From positions 248,001-312,000 of the forward strand of contig DATAUW010000041.1 of NCBI GenBank assembly GCA_036268055.1: 64,000 bases of DNA. Direction: 5' to 3'. Source of the stretch: Verrucomicrobiia bacterium. GTDB lineage: Bacteria; Verrucomicrobiota; Verrucomicrobiia; Limisphaerales; Pedosphaeraceae. Made by a program: the position numbers and the translations under genes. Position 1 is the stretch's first letter. Every line of letters begins with the position of its first letter. Positions 17,070 through 25,606 of the stretch are shown here, in pieces. The notes beneath the pieces are model-generated. The model worked only from the letters and a program-made list of their open reading frames with translations, made no database searches and was not told the DNA's origin.

Positions 17070-19847
17070 ATGAGTCGGAGCACAGCAGCAAAGCCAAAAA
17101 GGAAATCGCCGGGCCGCAAAAAAATCTCCACGCCCGCGCGCACAATAAATCTCACTCTGCGGCTTCGTTACCACACCAATTTCGGCCAGTCCATTTTCGT
17201 CACCGGAAATCACGAATTGCTCGGCAACAGCGATTTCAATCGCGCCCTACCGCTGCAATATCTCAACGATGAATTCTGGCAAGTGACCATCGCCTTGCCG
17301 GTGACGGCGAAGAGCGCTCCGGTCACCTATAATTATTTCGTGCGCGAATCCACCGGCGCGCTGACTCACGATTGGGGTGCCGACAAAGTGATTCATCCTG
17401 CCTCGCTCACGCAAAGCGAAGTACTGATCATTGATTCGTGGAATTATGCCGGGTATTCCGCAAATGCCTTCGCTACCAAACCGTTTAAAAAAGTTTTATT
17501 GCCCGGTCGAAATTTTGCGCTTGGCTCGGATGCCCCCGCGAACGTCACCCATATTTTCAAAGTCAAAGCTCCCCTGCTCACCGGCACGCAAACAGTTTGT
17601 CTTGCCGGCGAAGGCGATGGCTTTCGCCATTGGCAATGGAACCAGCCGATTCTTTTCAACAAAGTGCCCGGGGAAGATTTTTTCACCGTGGCGTTGGACC
17701 TCAGCTACGCTCCGTCGCCGCTCACATATAAGTATGGCGTCTATGACATCAAAACGAACACCGTGATCCGCCTTGAGGATGGCGAGGTCCGCACACTTCA
17801 AGACACCAGCGCTCCCGGCAAGTTGACGATCATCAATGACGGTTTTGCCGTGCTGCCCGCGGACGCTTTCAAAGGCGCGGGCGTGGCCATCCCGGTTTTC
17901 AGCTTGCGCAGCGAAAATGGTTTCGGCGTCGGTGAATTTTTGGATCTCAAGACTCTTGCTGACTGGGGCAAACAAGCTGGTTTGAAATTGATTCAACTGC
18001 TCCCCATCAACGACACCATCGCCACGAAAACCTGGGTGGATTCTTATCCGTATGCGGCGATCAGCGCATTTGCGTTGCACCCGATTTATCTCAACCTGGA
18101 AAAACTTACGGCCAAGGCGAATCAACGCTTCCTGAAAAAATTGTCGCCCGAAAAAGCGCGCCTCAACGGCCTGCCCGCGCTCGATTACGAAGCGGTTATC
18201 AACGCGAAGCTCGCGTTCGTCAAAAAAATATTCCCTTCGCAAAGCAAAGAGACCTTTGCGACCGACGAGTACAAAAATTTCTTTGAACAGAATAAACATT
18301 GGCTCGTGCCTTACGCGGCGTTTTCTTATCTGCGCGATAAGTTCGGCACGCCTGATTTTGAAATGTGGCCGCGCTATCGCAAATACAACGCGAAAGAAAT
18401 TTCCTCGCTCGCCGCGCGTGCTCCGGCGCGTGATGAAATCGAATTTTATTATTTCACGCAGTATCATCTTCATTGCCAGTTGAAGGAGGCGACGGATTAC
18501 GCGCATAGCCAGGGGCTCGTGGTCAAAGGTGATTTGCCCATCGGCATCCATCGCCACGGCGCGGACGCGTGGCAAAATCCCGAACTATATCATCTCGATA
18601 TGCAGGCAGGAGCGCCGCCGGATGCCTTCGCCGTCAAAGGCCAGAACTGGGGTTTCCCCACTTACAACTGGCCGCGCATGCAGCAGACCAATTTCGCCTG
18701 GTGGAAACATCGCTGCGAACAGATGAGTCTTTATTTCGATGCCTTCCGCATTGATCACATCCTTGGCTTTTTCCGCATCTGGAGCATTCCGCTGCACGCG
18801 GTTGAAGGCATCCTTGGATATTTCGTGCCCGCGATTCCCGTGAAGGCAGAAGAGTTTCCCGCGCGCGGCATCACTCTCAATCTCTGCCGCCTCACGCAGC
18901 CGTATATCACCGACCAAGTCTTGCGCGATATTTTTCAAAACGACAGCGATAAAATAAAATCGCAATTCCTCACTGCCGATGGCTCAGGAAATTATTCGCT
19001 CAAACCCGATTTTGCCACGCAACGACAAGTTGAACGTCATTTTGCCAAATTGCCCGCGAACGAATCCAACGACAAAATCAAAATCGGCCTTTACGATTTG
19101 ATCAGCAATGTCGTGCTCTTCGAGGTGCCCGGCTCGGGTGGCAAAGAATTTCATTTTCGCCTGGGCATGGCTGATACCTCGTGCTTCAAGACGCTCGATG
19201 CCCAGACGCAATCGCAGCTCAACGATTTGTATGTGGATTATTTTTACCGCCGCCAGGACGATTTCTGGATGCGCGAGGCCATGCAAAAATTGCCGGCGTT
19301 GAAACGCGTCACGGACATGCTCGTGTGCGGCGAAGACCTCGGCATGGTCCCGGATTGCGTGCCCGAAGTCATGCGGCGGCTCGGCTTGCTCAGCCTGGAA
19401 ATTCAGCGCATGCCCAAACTTCGTGACCGCGAATTTTCCTATCCGCGAGAAGCTGCTTACCTCAGCGTCGTCACGCCCGGCACGCATGACATGAGCACCA
19501 TCCGCGGCTGGTGGGAGGAAGAGGACAAGACAAGGGTCCGCAAATTTTATGAAGTCGAATTGAACCAGTCCGGCCGTCCTCCCGCGGTGTGCGAGCCCTG
19601 GATCAACCGCGCCATCATCATCCAGCATCTCGAATCATCGGCAATGTGGAGCATTTTCCAATTACAAGACTTGCTGGGCATGGACGAGAAATTGCGCCGC
19701 AAAAACTTTCACGAAGAACGCATCAACGTGCCCGCGAATCCAAAAAATCACTGGCAGTATCGGATGCACCTCACCTTAGAGATGTTGAAAAAAGCGCGGG
19801 CTTTCACAGAAGAATTCAAAGAATACGTCCAAGAGAGCGGAAGGTAA
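17070..19847 (+). CDS. malQ: 4-alpha-glucanotransferase with two starch-binding domains (DPE2-like, GH77)
   Basis: The 925-residue protein is much longer than ordinary MalQ (about 500-700). Two CBM20-type domains occupy roughly residues 25-135 and 155-265 (for example TLRLRYHTNFGQSIFVTGNH and TVCLAGEGDGFRHWQWNQP), followed by a GH77 barrel starting AGVAIPVFSLRSENGFGVGE. The catalytic nucleophile is the Asp of FRIDHILG near residue 562, the acid/base is Glu in CGEDLGMVP near 755, and the third carboxylate is Asp in TPGTHDMST near 806. The layout is that of plant and bacterial DPE2, which moves glucosyl units from maltose to glycogen-like acceptors. I prefer the Met at 17070 because upstream codons (frame open to 17016) look like untranslated leader. 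Confidence 0.93.
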   Translation: MSRSTAAKPKRKSPGRKKISTPARTINLTLRLRYHTNFGQSIFVTGNHELLGNSDFNRALPLQYLNDEFWQVTIALPVTAKSAPVTYNYFVRESTGALTHDWGADKVIHPASLTQSEVLIIDSWNYAGYSANAFATKPFKKVLLPGRNFALGSDAPANVTHIFKVKAPLLTGTQTVCLAGEGDGFRHWQWNQPILFNKVPGEDFFTVALDLSYAPSPLTYKYGVYDIKTNTVIRLEDGEVRTLQDTSAPGKLTIINDGFAVLPADAFKGAGVAIPVFSLRSENGFGVGEFLDLKTLADWGKQAGLKLIQLLPINDTIATKTWVDSYPYAAISAFALHPIYLNLEKLTAKANQRFLKKLSPEKARLNGLPALDYEAVINAKLAFVKKIFPSQSKETFATDEYKNFFEQNKHWLVPYAAFSYLRDKFGTPDFEMWPRYRKYNAKEISSLAARAPARDEIEFYYFTQYHLHCQLKEATDYAHSQGLVVKGDLPIGIHRHGADAWQNPELYHLDMQAGAPPDAFAVKGQNWGFPTYNWPRMQQTNFAWWKHRCEQMSLYFDAFRIDHILGFFRIWSIPLHAVEGILGYFVPAIPVKAEEFPARGITLNLCRLTQPYITDQVLRDIFQNDSDKIKSQFLTADGSGNYSLKPDFATQRQVERHFAKLPANESNDKIKIGLYDLISNVVLFEVPGSGGKEFHFRLGMADTSCFKTLDAQTQSQLNDLYVDYFYRRQDDFWMREAMQKLPALKRVTDMLVCGEDLGMVPDCVPEVMRRLGLLSLEIQRMPKLRDREFSYPREAAYLSVVTPGTHDMSTIRGWWEEEDKTRVRKFYEVELNQSGRPPAVCEPWINRAIIIQHLESSAMWSIFQLQDLLGMDEKLRRKNFHEERINVPANPKNHWQYRMHLTLEMLKKARAFTEEFKEYVQESGR

Positions 19848-19858
19848 GTTGGCGTAAG

Positions 19859-20278
19859 TCAAAACAGAGCGCCATCAACTTCAACCATTCTTTCCAAGAG
19901 CCTAGTAAAACTTTCCGCGACGAAAAAAGCGTCTTCCAGGCTCATGCCGATAAACGGTACCTGTACGAGTCGAAAGGGACTTTTTCTGGTATCAAACGCA
20001 AAACCATCCCCTCCTCCACTTGAGCCAAATAAAAGCAACCCCTTGGCGTATTGGTCAACTTGATAAGCAACATTGAGTTCTTGAAGCTGCTCAGCCTTCC
20101 AAAGAATAAGATAATGTTTTCCTATAAATCCTTCGCCACCATTATGGCGCGTGAGAAACATTCGGAAATCGTCTGGCAGGATTACACTACACTGGGTTTC
20201 AGCGATTTGAATGACTTGCGCAGTCGTCCCCGACCCTCCGGAAAAGTCACCTAGATATTTTTCAAACGGATCAGCCAT
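19859..20278 (-). CDS. SMI1/KNR4 (SUKH) family protein
   Basis: A 139-residue protein with a SUKH-like pattern: an N-terminal helix pair, then SVILPDDFRMFLTRHNGGEG, where the LPxDxxxFLxxxNGG form is typical, and later LLLFGSSGGGDGFAFDTRKS. SUKH proteins often act as immunity proteins against secreted toxins, but isolated copies are also common and may bind other partners. No toxin gene is next to it: the neighbours are malQ and a beta-propeller protein. Its codon use is more AT-rich than the flanking genes, as would suit acquisition by transfer. Confidence 0.75.
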   Translation of the reverse strand: MADPFEKYLGDFSGGSGTTAQVIQIAETQCSVILPDDFRMFLTRHNGGEGFIGKHYLILWKAEQLQELNVAYQVDQYAKGLLLFGSSGGGDGFAFDTRKSPFRLVQVPFIGMSLEDAFFVAESFTRLLERMVEVDGALF

Positions 20279-20368
20279 CTTCGTTCTACTAAAAAAGTGC
20301 GATAAAAAAATTTAACTTTATAACTCTGTTGTTTGGTCGCTTAAAAAACTAGTAAGAAAGGTCTGCAA

Positions 20369-21640
20369 TTACGGCGCGACTTTCAGGCACACACCTTCCT
20401 TCGTGCTGCGCGCAAAAACTTCTCCGTCGCTGATCGCCGCCACGTTCCAACATTTACCCGCGAGGATATGGCTGCGCGCGGTTTCGGTGTAGGCATCCGG
20501 CGTGGCTTTCACCATCACGAGATCACCGGCATCGCTGAGCACCATGACGTGCCCATCCACCAGCGTGAGGCCGCCCGGTCCGAAACCCTCCTGCGACCAC
20601 AAGACTTTGCCCGTGGACATCTCCACGCATTCCAAAGGCGCTTTCGCAAATTTCGCCTGGCCAAACAAGCCGTACAAATAACCGTCGTGGCAAACCGGCG
20701 TCGCCCAATGGCTCTGGATGACATTCGCCCGCTGCTTCCAAAGTTCGGTCGCGGTGAATTTGCCGTCGGCTTTGGAAATCCTGCACGCGCCCGCTCCGAC
20801 GCCATAGGCCGCCGAGCAATACACGATGTCCCCGGAAACCACTGGTGAAATCGCCGTCGAAGTTTTGAACTGGAATGGAAACCGCCACAGCACCGAACCG
20901 GTTTTTGGTTCCACGGAAACGAGTCCCGTTTGGGTAAAGAAAATCACCTGGCGGTCGCCCTGGATGGTCGCGGCGATCGGAGTGGATTGCGTCAATCCGT
21001 CATTCTCACCTTTCCACACGACCTTGCCGTCATTTTTGTTGAATGCGATCAACGCCTCACTGGAACCGCCGCCCGCGACGTAAACCAAATCGCCTTCGAT
21101 CAATGGCGACGCCGCATTTTCCCAATGGATGTTACGGCCATTGTGCTCCTTGATCATATCCACCGACCACGCGAGCTTGCCCGTCTCCGCATCAAAACAA
21201 TTCAACACCATGCGCGACGAATAGGTATAGACTTTGCCGTGATTATACGATGGCGTGGAGCGCGGTCCGTCGCCGCCGTCATTGCCCGAAGCGCCACTGC
21301 CGCCGCCGCCGTCATATTTTGCGATGCCCAGCGGCATCGCCCATAGTTCCTTGCCGGTCTTGGCATCGAGCGCTACGCACACTTCCTGGTTCGCGCCTTC
21401 CACTTCGCGCGTCACCAAAGTGAATGCCTTTCCATCCGCCACCGCGAATGAACTGAAACCATCCGTCAGCGGCACTTTCCAAATTTCAGCGAGGCCGGAC
21501 GCCGGCCACGTCTCAAGAATTTTTTCCGGACTGCTGCCATCATGAGTTGGCCCGCGAAATTGCGGCCAATCCGAGCCGCGCGCGCAAACCGTTCCGATGA
21601 AAAGTGTGGCCAGGGCGAAGTGTATCAGTGGGGTTCTCAT
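20369..21640 (-). CDS. PQQ-like beta-propeller repeat protein, exported
   Basis: The 423-residue product begins at 21640 with a signal peptide (MRTPLIHFALATLFIGTVCA) and then DWPQFRGPTHDGSSPEKILE, the opening seen in many planctomycete and verrucomicrobial outer-wall propeller proteins. Repeated blades follow, for example VCVALDAKTGKELWAMPLG, LNCFDAETGKLAWSVDMI, LIAFNKNDGKVVWKGEN. The DAxTGKxLW motif is the PQQ-like/pyrrolo-quinoline quinone repeat signature, but no dehydrogenase catalytic residues are evident, so this is likely a binding or scaffold protein. A second member of the same group is encoded at 34780-36291. Confidence 0.88.
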   Translation of the reverse strand: MRTPLIHFALATLFIGTVCARGSDWPQFRGPTHDGSSPEKILETWPASGLAEIWKVPLTDGFSSFAVADGKAFTLVTREVEGANQEVCVALDAKTGKELWAMPLGIAKYDGGGGSGASGNDGGDGPRSTPSYNHGKVYTYSSRMVLNCFDAETGKLAWSVDMIKEHNGRNIHWENAASPLIEGDLVYVAGGGSSEALIAFNKNDGKVVWKGENDGLTQSTPIAATIQGDRQVIFFTQTGLVSVEPKTGSVLWRFPFQFKTSTAISPVVSGDIVYCSAAYGVGAGACRISKADGKFTATELWKQRANVIQSHWATPVCHDGYLYGLFGQAKFAKAPLECVEMSTGKVLWSQEGFGPGGLTLVDGHVMVLSDAGDLVMVKATPDAYTETARSHILAGKCWNVAAISDGEVFARSTKEGVCLKVAP

Positions 21641-21710
21641 GGAGCCTAAGAATCCGCCAAAAACCAATCCTGTCAATCTTAACCAGCGCCCACTATCGGG
21701 GAGAAGCGGG

Positions 21711-22487
21711 TCAATTCGAAACCCGCTTTAAGAACTCTTGCGCCAGCATTTCATACGCCGCCGCCGCTTGATTGTAAGCATCGTAATAGATGATCGGCTT
21801 TCCGAAACTCGGCGCTTCGGCCAGTTTCGTCGTACGCGGAATCATCGTTTCAAAAACCAATTCGCGAAAATGTTCCTGCACCTCGCTCACGACCTGTTGC
21901 GCGAGCTTCGTCCGTCCATCATACATCGTCATCACGATACCGATCAGTTCCAGCCGCGCGTTCACTCCATTGTCGCGCAACTGCCCGATGATGCGATTGA
22001 CCATCGAAATGCCTTCGAGCGCGTAATACTCGCATTGCAACGGCACGACCAGGCCATCCGCCGCGGCGAACGCATTCAACGTCAAAATTCCGAGCGACGG
22101 CGGACAATCTATGATCACGAAATCAAACCGGTTCGCTTCTATGACTGGCTTCAAAGCCATCGCCACGCGCTGCAAATGATTTTCTGAACGCGCCATTTCA
22201 ATATCCGCGCCGCACAAATCCACTTCGCTCGGGATGACTTCCAGCCGTTCAAAAGCGGTTGGCAAAATTTTCTCCATCAGCGTGCCTTCGCCCAGCAGCG
22301 GGCGATACGCGCTGCCGCCCTCGGTCTTTTCCAGGCCGAGGCCGCTGGTGGCGTTGGCCTGCGGATCGAGGTCGAAAAGCAGGATGCGTTTCCCGTCCGC
22401 GGCCAGGCACGCCGCGAGATTGACCGCCGTGGTGGTCTTGCCCACGCCGCCTTTTTGATTTGCGACCGCTATGATTTTCGTTGGCAC
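21711..22487 (-). CDS. ParA/Soj family ATPase
   Basis: This 258-residue protein has the deviant Walker A of ParA: VANQKGGVGKTTTAVNLAAC near residues 8-27, with both signature lysines. Then come LFDLDPQANATSGLG, the switch DFVIIDCPPSLGILTLNAFA, and PLQCEYYALEGISM. It lacks the N-terminal helix-turn-helix of plasmid ParA, as chromosomal Soj proteins do. ParA/Soj moves chromosome origins with ParB. I see no parB or parS site nearby, so either parB lies outside the window or this copy has another cargo. It is divergent from the hibernation factor gene with about 130 bases between. Confidence 0.93.
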   Translation of the reverse strand: MPTKIIAVANQKGGVGKTTTAVNLAACLAADGKRILLFDLDPQANATSGLGLEKTEGGSAYRPLLGEGTLMEKILPTAFERLEVIPSEVDLCGADIEMARSENHLQRVAMALKPVIEANRFDFVIIDCPPSLGILTLNAFAAADGLVVPLQCEYYALEGISMVNRIIGQLRDNGVNARLELIGIVMTMYDGRTKLAQQVVSEVQEHFRELVFETMIPRTTKLAEAPSFGKPIIYYDAYNQAAAAYEMLAQEFLKRVSN

Positions 22488-22617
22488 GCTGCTGGTTTAA
22501 TGAAACCGCCCGCGACATTCAAGGCTTTCAACACACTTTCGCGCGTTCAATCTTATTGTTGCGCCCGCGTTGCGACTTTTGCTGGATTTTCTTCCGAAGT
22601 GGAAGCACAGTACCGGT

Positions 22618-22971
22618 ATGAAATTGATTCTTACCACGCACAACGTGACCCTCACCAAGTCTCTGGAAGACCATATCTTGGTCCGCATTGATAAGCTCGA
22701 ACACTTCGACCGCTTCGCCATCAATGCCCGCGTGACCCTCGACCATGACTCCACCAAGGCGCCTGCCCGCCAGTTCAAATGCTCCATGCGCCTGGGCGTT
22801 CCCGGCCCCGATTTGTTTGCCGAGGACAGCGAGGCCGACATGTATGCCGCGATTGATCTCGTGACCAAAAAAATCGAGCAGCAGATCCGCAAACGCCAAA
22901 GCAAATTCAAGGCGCGCAAGCACACCGATGGCTCGCGCTCCAAACGCAGCCGGCAGGAAGCGGAAATGTAA
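22618..22971 (+). CDS. raiA: Ribosome hibernation-promoting factor (short HPF/RaiA)
   Basis: The 117-residue product starts at 22618 with MKLILTTHNVTLTKSLEDHI, the usual beginning of the S30AE fold; the open frame goes back to 22570 but those codons do not fit. Later family features are KLEHFDRFAINARVTLDHDS, SEADMYAAIDLVTKKIEQQI and the basic tail RKRQSKFKARKHTDGSRSKR. It lacks the C-terminal dimer domain of long HPF. It binds the 30S decoding region in stationary phase and stops translation. Confidence 0.92.
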   Translation: MKLILTTHNVTLTKSLEDHILVRIDKLEHFDRFAINARVTLDHDSTKAPARQFKCSMRLGVPGPDLFAEDSEADMYAAIDLVTKKIEQQIRKRQSKFKARKHTDGSRSKRSRQEAEM

Positions 22972-23069
22972 TTGTTCCGGCAAAACTGCCCGTTCATAGT
23001 GGTCGAATGACGCGCATCCGCAAACGTGCGCTTTTCGGATGCCAGCACTAAATCACTTTTCGCCTTCCC

Positions 23070-24389
23070 ATGCCGCCTAACAAAAGCCCTTCGCCCAAGG
23101 CTTCCGTTGTGGTGTTGCGCGCGCGCGTGGTGCTGACGATTTCTGCTCCGCTCATCGAGAACGGTGCGGTAGTAGTGACCGGCAATCGGATTGCTTCGGT
23201 CGGACGCTGGACGGACACGACGATTCCCACTGGCGCAAATATTATTGATCTCGGTGAAACCATTCTTTTGCCCGGGCTCGTGAATGCGCATTGCCACCTT
23301 GATTATACTGCAATGGCGGGCCAGCTTCCGCCGCCGCGCACGTTCGTTGATTGGATTCAACTGATGATGGCGAGCAAGTCGGGTTGGATTTTTTCCGACT
23401 TCGCCGAATCATGGCTGGATGGCGCGAAGATGCTTTTGCGAACCGGCACGACCACCGTCGGCGACATCGAAATGGCACCCGAATTATTGCCTGACGTTTG
23501 GAGCGCGACACCTTTGCGCGTGTTTTCGTTTCTTGAGATGACCGGCGTCAAAAGCCGGCGTCCGCCGCGCGAAATCCTTCGTGAGGCGCTCGATAAAATC
23601 GCCTCGCTGCCCTCCGGCAGCCGGCGCGTCGGGCTCTCTCCGCACGCGCCGTACTCGACCTCGCCCGCGTTGTTGCGATTATCGGCGCAAGTTGCGCGGC
23701 GCCATCGCCTGCGGCTGGTTGTCCATGTTGCGGAATCTGAACAGGAGATGGAAATGTTCACGAACGGCAGTGGCAAAATGCACCATTGGCTTTCGCGCAA
23801 CGGCCGCGACATGTCCGATTGCGGCATCGGTTCGCCGGTTCAGCATCTCGAACGACAAGGCTTGCTCAGCCGCAATCTCATGGCCGTGCATGTGAATTAT
23901 CTTGCGCCCGGCGATGCCGAGTTGCTCGCCAAACGCAAAGTCAGCGTCTGCCATTGCCCGCGCAGCCACGCGTATTTCAAACATCACGCATTCCCGCTCT
24001 CCGAATTCGCCGCGGCGGGAGTCAATATCTGCTTGGGCACGGACAGTCTCGCCAGCGTTCACGGCCCGCGCAAGGAGCCGCTGGAATTGAATATGTTCAC
24101 GGAGATGCACGAAATCGCGTCCGCCCATCCGACGCTTACGCCCGAAACTATTCTGCGCATGGCGACGGTCAATGGCGCGCTGGCTCTCGGCATGAAAAAT
24201 CGCGTGGGCGAATTGTCCGCAAAATCTTTGGCGGATATGATCGCCATCCCGCACGCCGGAAAAATTGGCGACAGCGCGTCCGCCGCGGTGCATCATCGCG
24301 GCGATGTTTTCGCCAGCATGATTGGCGGCAACTGGGCCATCGCTCTCGGCCAAAAACCTGCTGAAGCGGCAACCGCGCTTGCGACGTGA
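23070..24389 (+). CDS. Amidohydrolase-family metal-dependent hydrolase (MTA/SAH deaminase-like)
   Basis: The 439-residue protein has the TIM-barrel amidohydrolase pattern: the metal site begins in PGLVNAHCHLDYTAMAGQL (HxH near residue 75), with LSPHAPYSTSPALLRL, the histidine in LVVHVAESEQEM, another in LMAVHVNYLAPGD, and a metal Asp in ICLGTDSLASVHGPR. Relatives act on S-adenosylhomocysteine, methylthioadenosine, guanine or chlorinated triazines. The last bases overlap the GTG start of bioF by four bases (GTGA), so it is co-translated with the biotin genes. The substrate is unknown; the linkage suggests a role beside biotin or adenosylmethionine turnover, since BioA uses adenosylmethionine. 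Confidence 0.85.
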   Translation: MPPNKSPSPKASVVVLRARVVLTISAPLIENGAVVVTGNRIASVGRWTDTTIPTGANIIDLGETILLPGLVNAHCHLDYTAMAGQLPPPRTFVDWIQLMMASKSGWIFSDFAESWLDGAKMLLRTGTTTVGDIEMAPELLPDVWSATPLRVFSFLEMTGVKSRRPPREILREALDKIASLPSGSRRVGLSPHAPYSTSPALLRLSAQVARRHRLRLVVHVAESEQEMEMFTNGSGKMHHWLSRNGRDMSDCGIGSPVQHLERQGLLSRNLMAVHVNYLAPGDAELLAKRKVSVCHCPRSHAYFKHHAFPLSEFAAAGVNICLGTDSLASVHGPRKEPLELNMFTEMHEIASAHPTLTPETILRMATVNGALALGMKNRVGELSAKSLADMIAIPHAGKIGDSASAAVHHRGDVFASMIGGNWAIALGQKPAEAATALAT

Positions 24390-25606
24390 ACGAATTCGAC
24401 GCCGAACTCCAGCGCCGGCTCGGTGAAATCCGGCGGCAGGATCTTCATCGCGAATTGCGCCGCGTGGACTCGCCGCAATCGGCGCGCCTGCAAATTTCCG
24501 GGCGCGAATTTCTCAATTTTTCCTCGAACGATTATCTCGGACTCGCGAACCATCCGCGTTTGATTGAGGCGTCCGTCGAAGGCGCGCGGCGTTATGGCTC
24601 CGGCTCGGGCGCATCGCGTTTGATTTGCGGTTCGCTCGCGTGCCATCACGAATTGGAAGCCGCGCTCGCCGCTTTCAAAGGAACCGAAGCCGCGCTGTCT
24701 TTTTCTTCCGGTTATACCGCTGCCATCGGCACCATTGGCGCGCTCGCCGGTAAGGACGATGTCATCGTTCTCGATAAACTCGTTCACGCTTCCATTGTAG
24801 ATGCCGCGCGCCTCTCCGGGGCCAAGCTTCGCATCTTTGCGCACAACGATCTCAACAACCTCGAAGAAATTTTGCGTTGGGCCGATCAACGCGCCTCCCC
24901 TGCGTCGGATGTTCGTCAACGTACATTGATCGTCACCGAAAGTGTTTTCTCGATGGATGGCGATCTCGCGCCGCTCAAGGAAATCGTCGCGCTAAAAGAA
25001 AAACATGGCGCGTGGCTGATGGTGGATGAGGCGCATGCGACGGGTTTGTTTGGCAAGCATCGGCGGGGAGTGGCGGAGGAACTTGGCGTTTCTGACGGCA
25101 TCGAGATTCAAATGGGCACGCTCGGCAAAGCCCTGGGCGCATCCGGCGGATACATCGCGGGCTCGCGGGCGTTGATCGAATATTTAATCAATCGCGCGCG
25201 CAGTTTTATTTTTTCCACCGCGCCCGTTCCCGCCGCCGCCGCCGCCGCGCGCGCCGCCGTTGAACTTGTCCAATCCGATGAAGGGCTTGCCCGCCGCAAC
25301 TTACTTTGGTCGCTCATCAGCGAATTGAAAACCGGCTTGGCCAAAAACGGCTGGCCGTTGAGCGACACGCACAGCGCGATCATTCCGCTTATTATCGGAG
25401 CTGAAGCCGACGCTGTGAAAACGGCTACCGCTTTGCGCGACGCCGGAATTTTTGTTCCCGCGATTCGCTACCCCACGGTCGCGCGCGGGCAGGCGCGTTT
25501 GCGGGTCACGCTTACCGCCGCGCATTCGCCAGCGGATGTCACGCGGCTTTTGTCCGCGCTTGCGCCGCTAGCCACTCAACCTCATCCCGCTTCCTCGCAT
25601 GCCTGA
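24386..25606 (+). CDS. bioF: 8-amino-7-oxononanoate synthase
   Basis: This 406-residue alpha-oxoamine synthase condenses pimeloyl-ACP (or -CoA) with alanine to make 8-amino-7-oxononanoate. Seen are FLNFSSNDYLGLANHPRLIE, the Gly-rich GSGSGASRLICGSLACHHEL, DEAHATGLFGKHRRG with the PLP-contacting Asp, and the Schiff-base lysine in MGTLGKALGASGG near residue 247. The start is a GTG inside the stop of the preceding amidohydrolase gene, and the end overlaps bioA by 8 bases, so the three are co-translated. A kbl (2-amino-3-ketobutyrate ligase) identity is possible for this family, but the bioA partner settles it. Confidence 0.95.
   Translation: MNEFDAELQRRLGEIRRQDLHRELRRVDSPQSARLQISGREFLNFSSNDYLGLANHPRLIEASVEGARRYGSGSGASRLICGSLACHHELEAALAAFKGTEAALSFSSGYTAAIGTIGALAGKDDVIVLDKLVHASIVDAARLSGAKLRIFAHNDLNNLEEILRWADQRASPASDVRQRTLIVTESVFSMDGDLAPLKEIVALKEKHGAWLMVDEAHATGLFGKHRRGVAEELGVSDGIEIQMGTLGKALGASGGYIAGSRALIEYLINRARSFIFSTAPVPAAAAAARAAVELVQSDEGLARRNLLWSLISELKTGLAKNGWPLSDTHSAIIPLIIGAEADAVKTATALRDAGIFVPAIRYPTVARGQARLRVTLTAAHSPADVTRLLSALAPLATQPHPASSHA

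Noticed and set aside
21711-22971. Chromosome origin near parA
   Set aside because: No parB, dnaA, parS-like sites or DnaA-box cluster was seen; a lone ParA does not mark an origin.
22497-23360. A 287-residue minus-strand frame over the hibernation factor gene
   Set aside because: It is antisense to a clear RaiA gene and part of the amidohydrolase gene; its translation shows no family.
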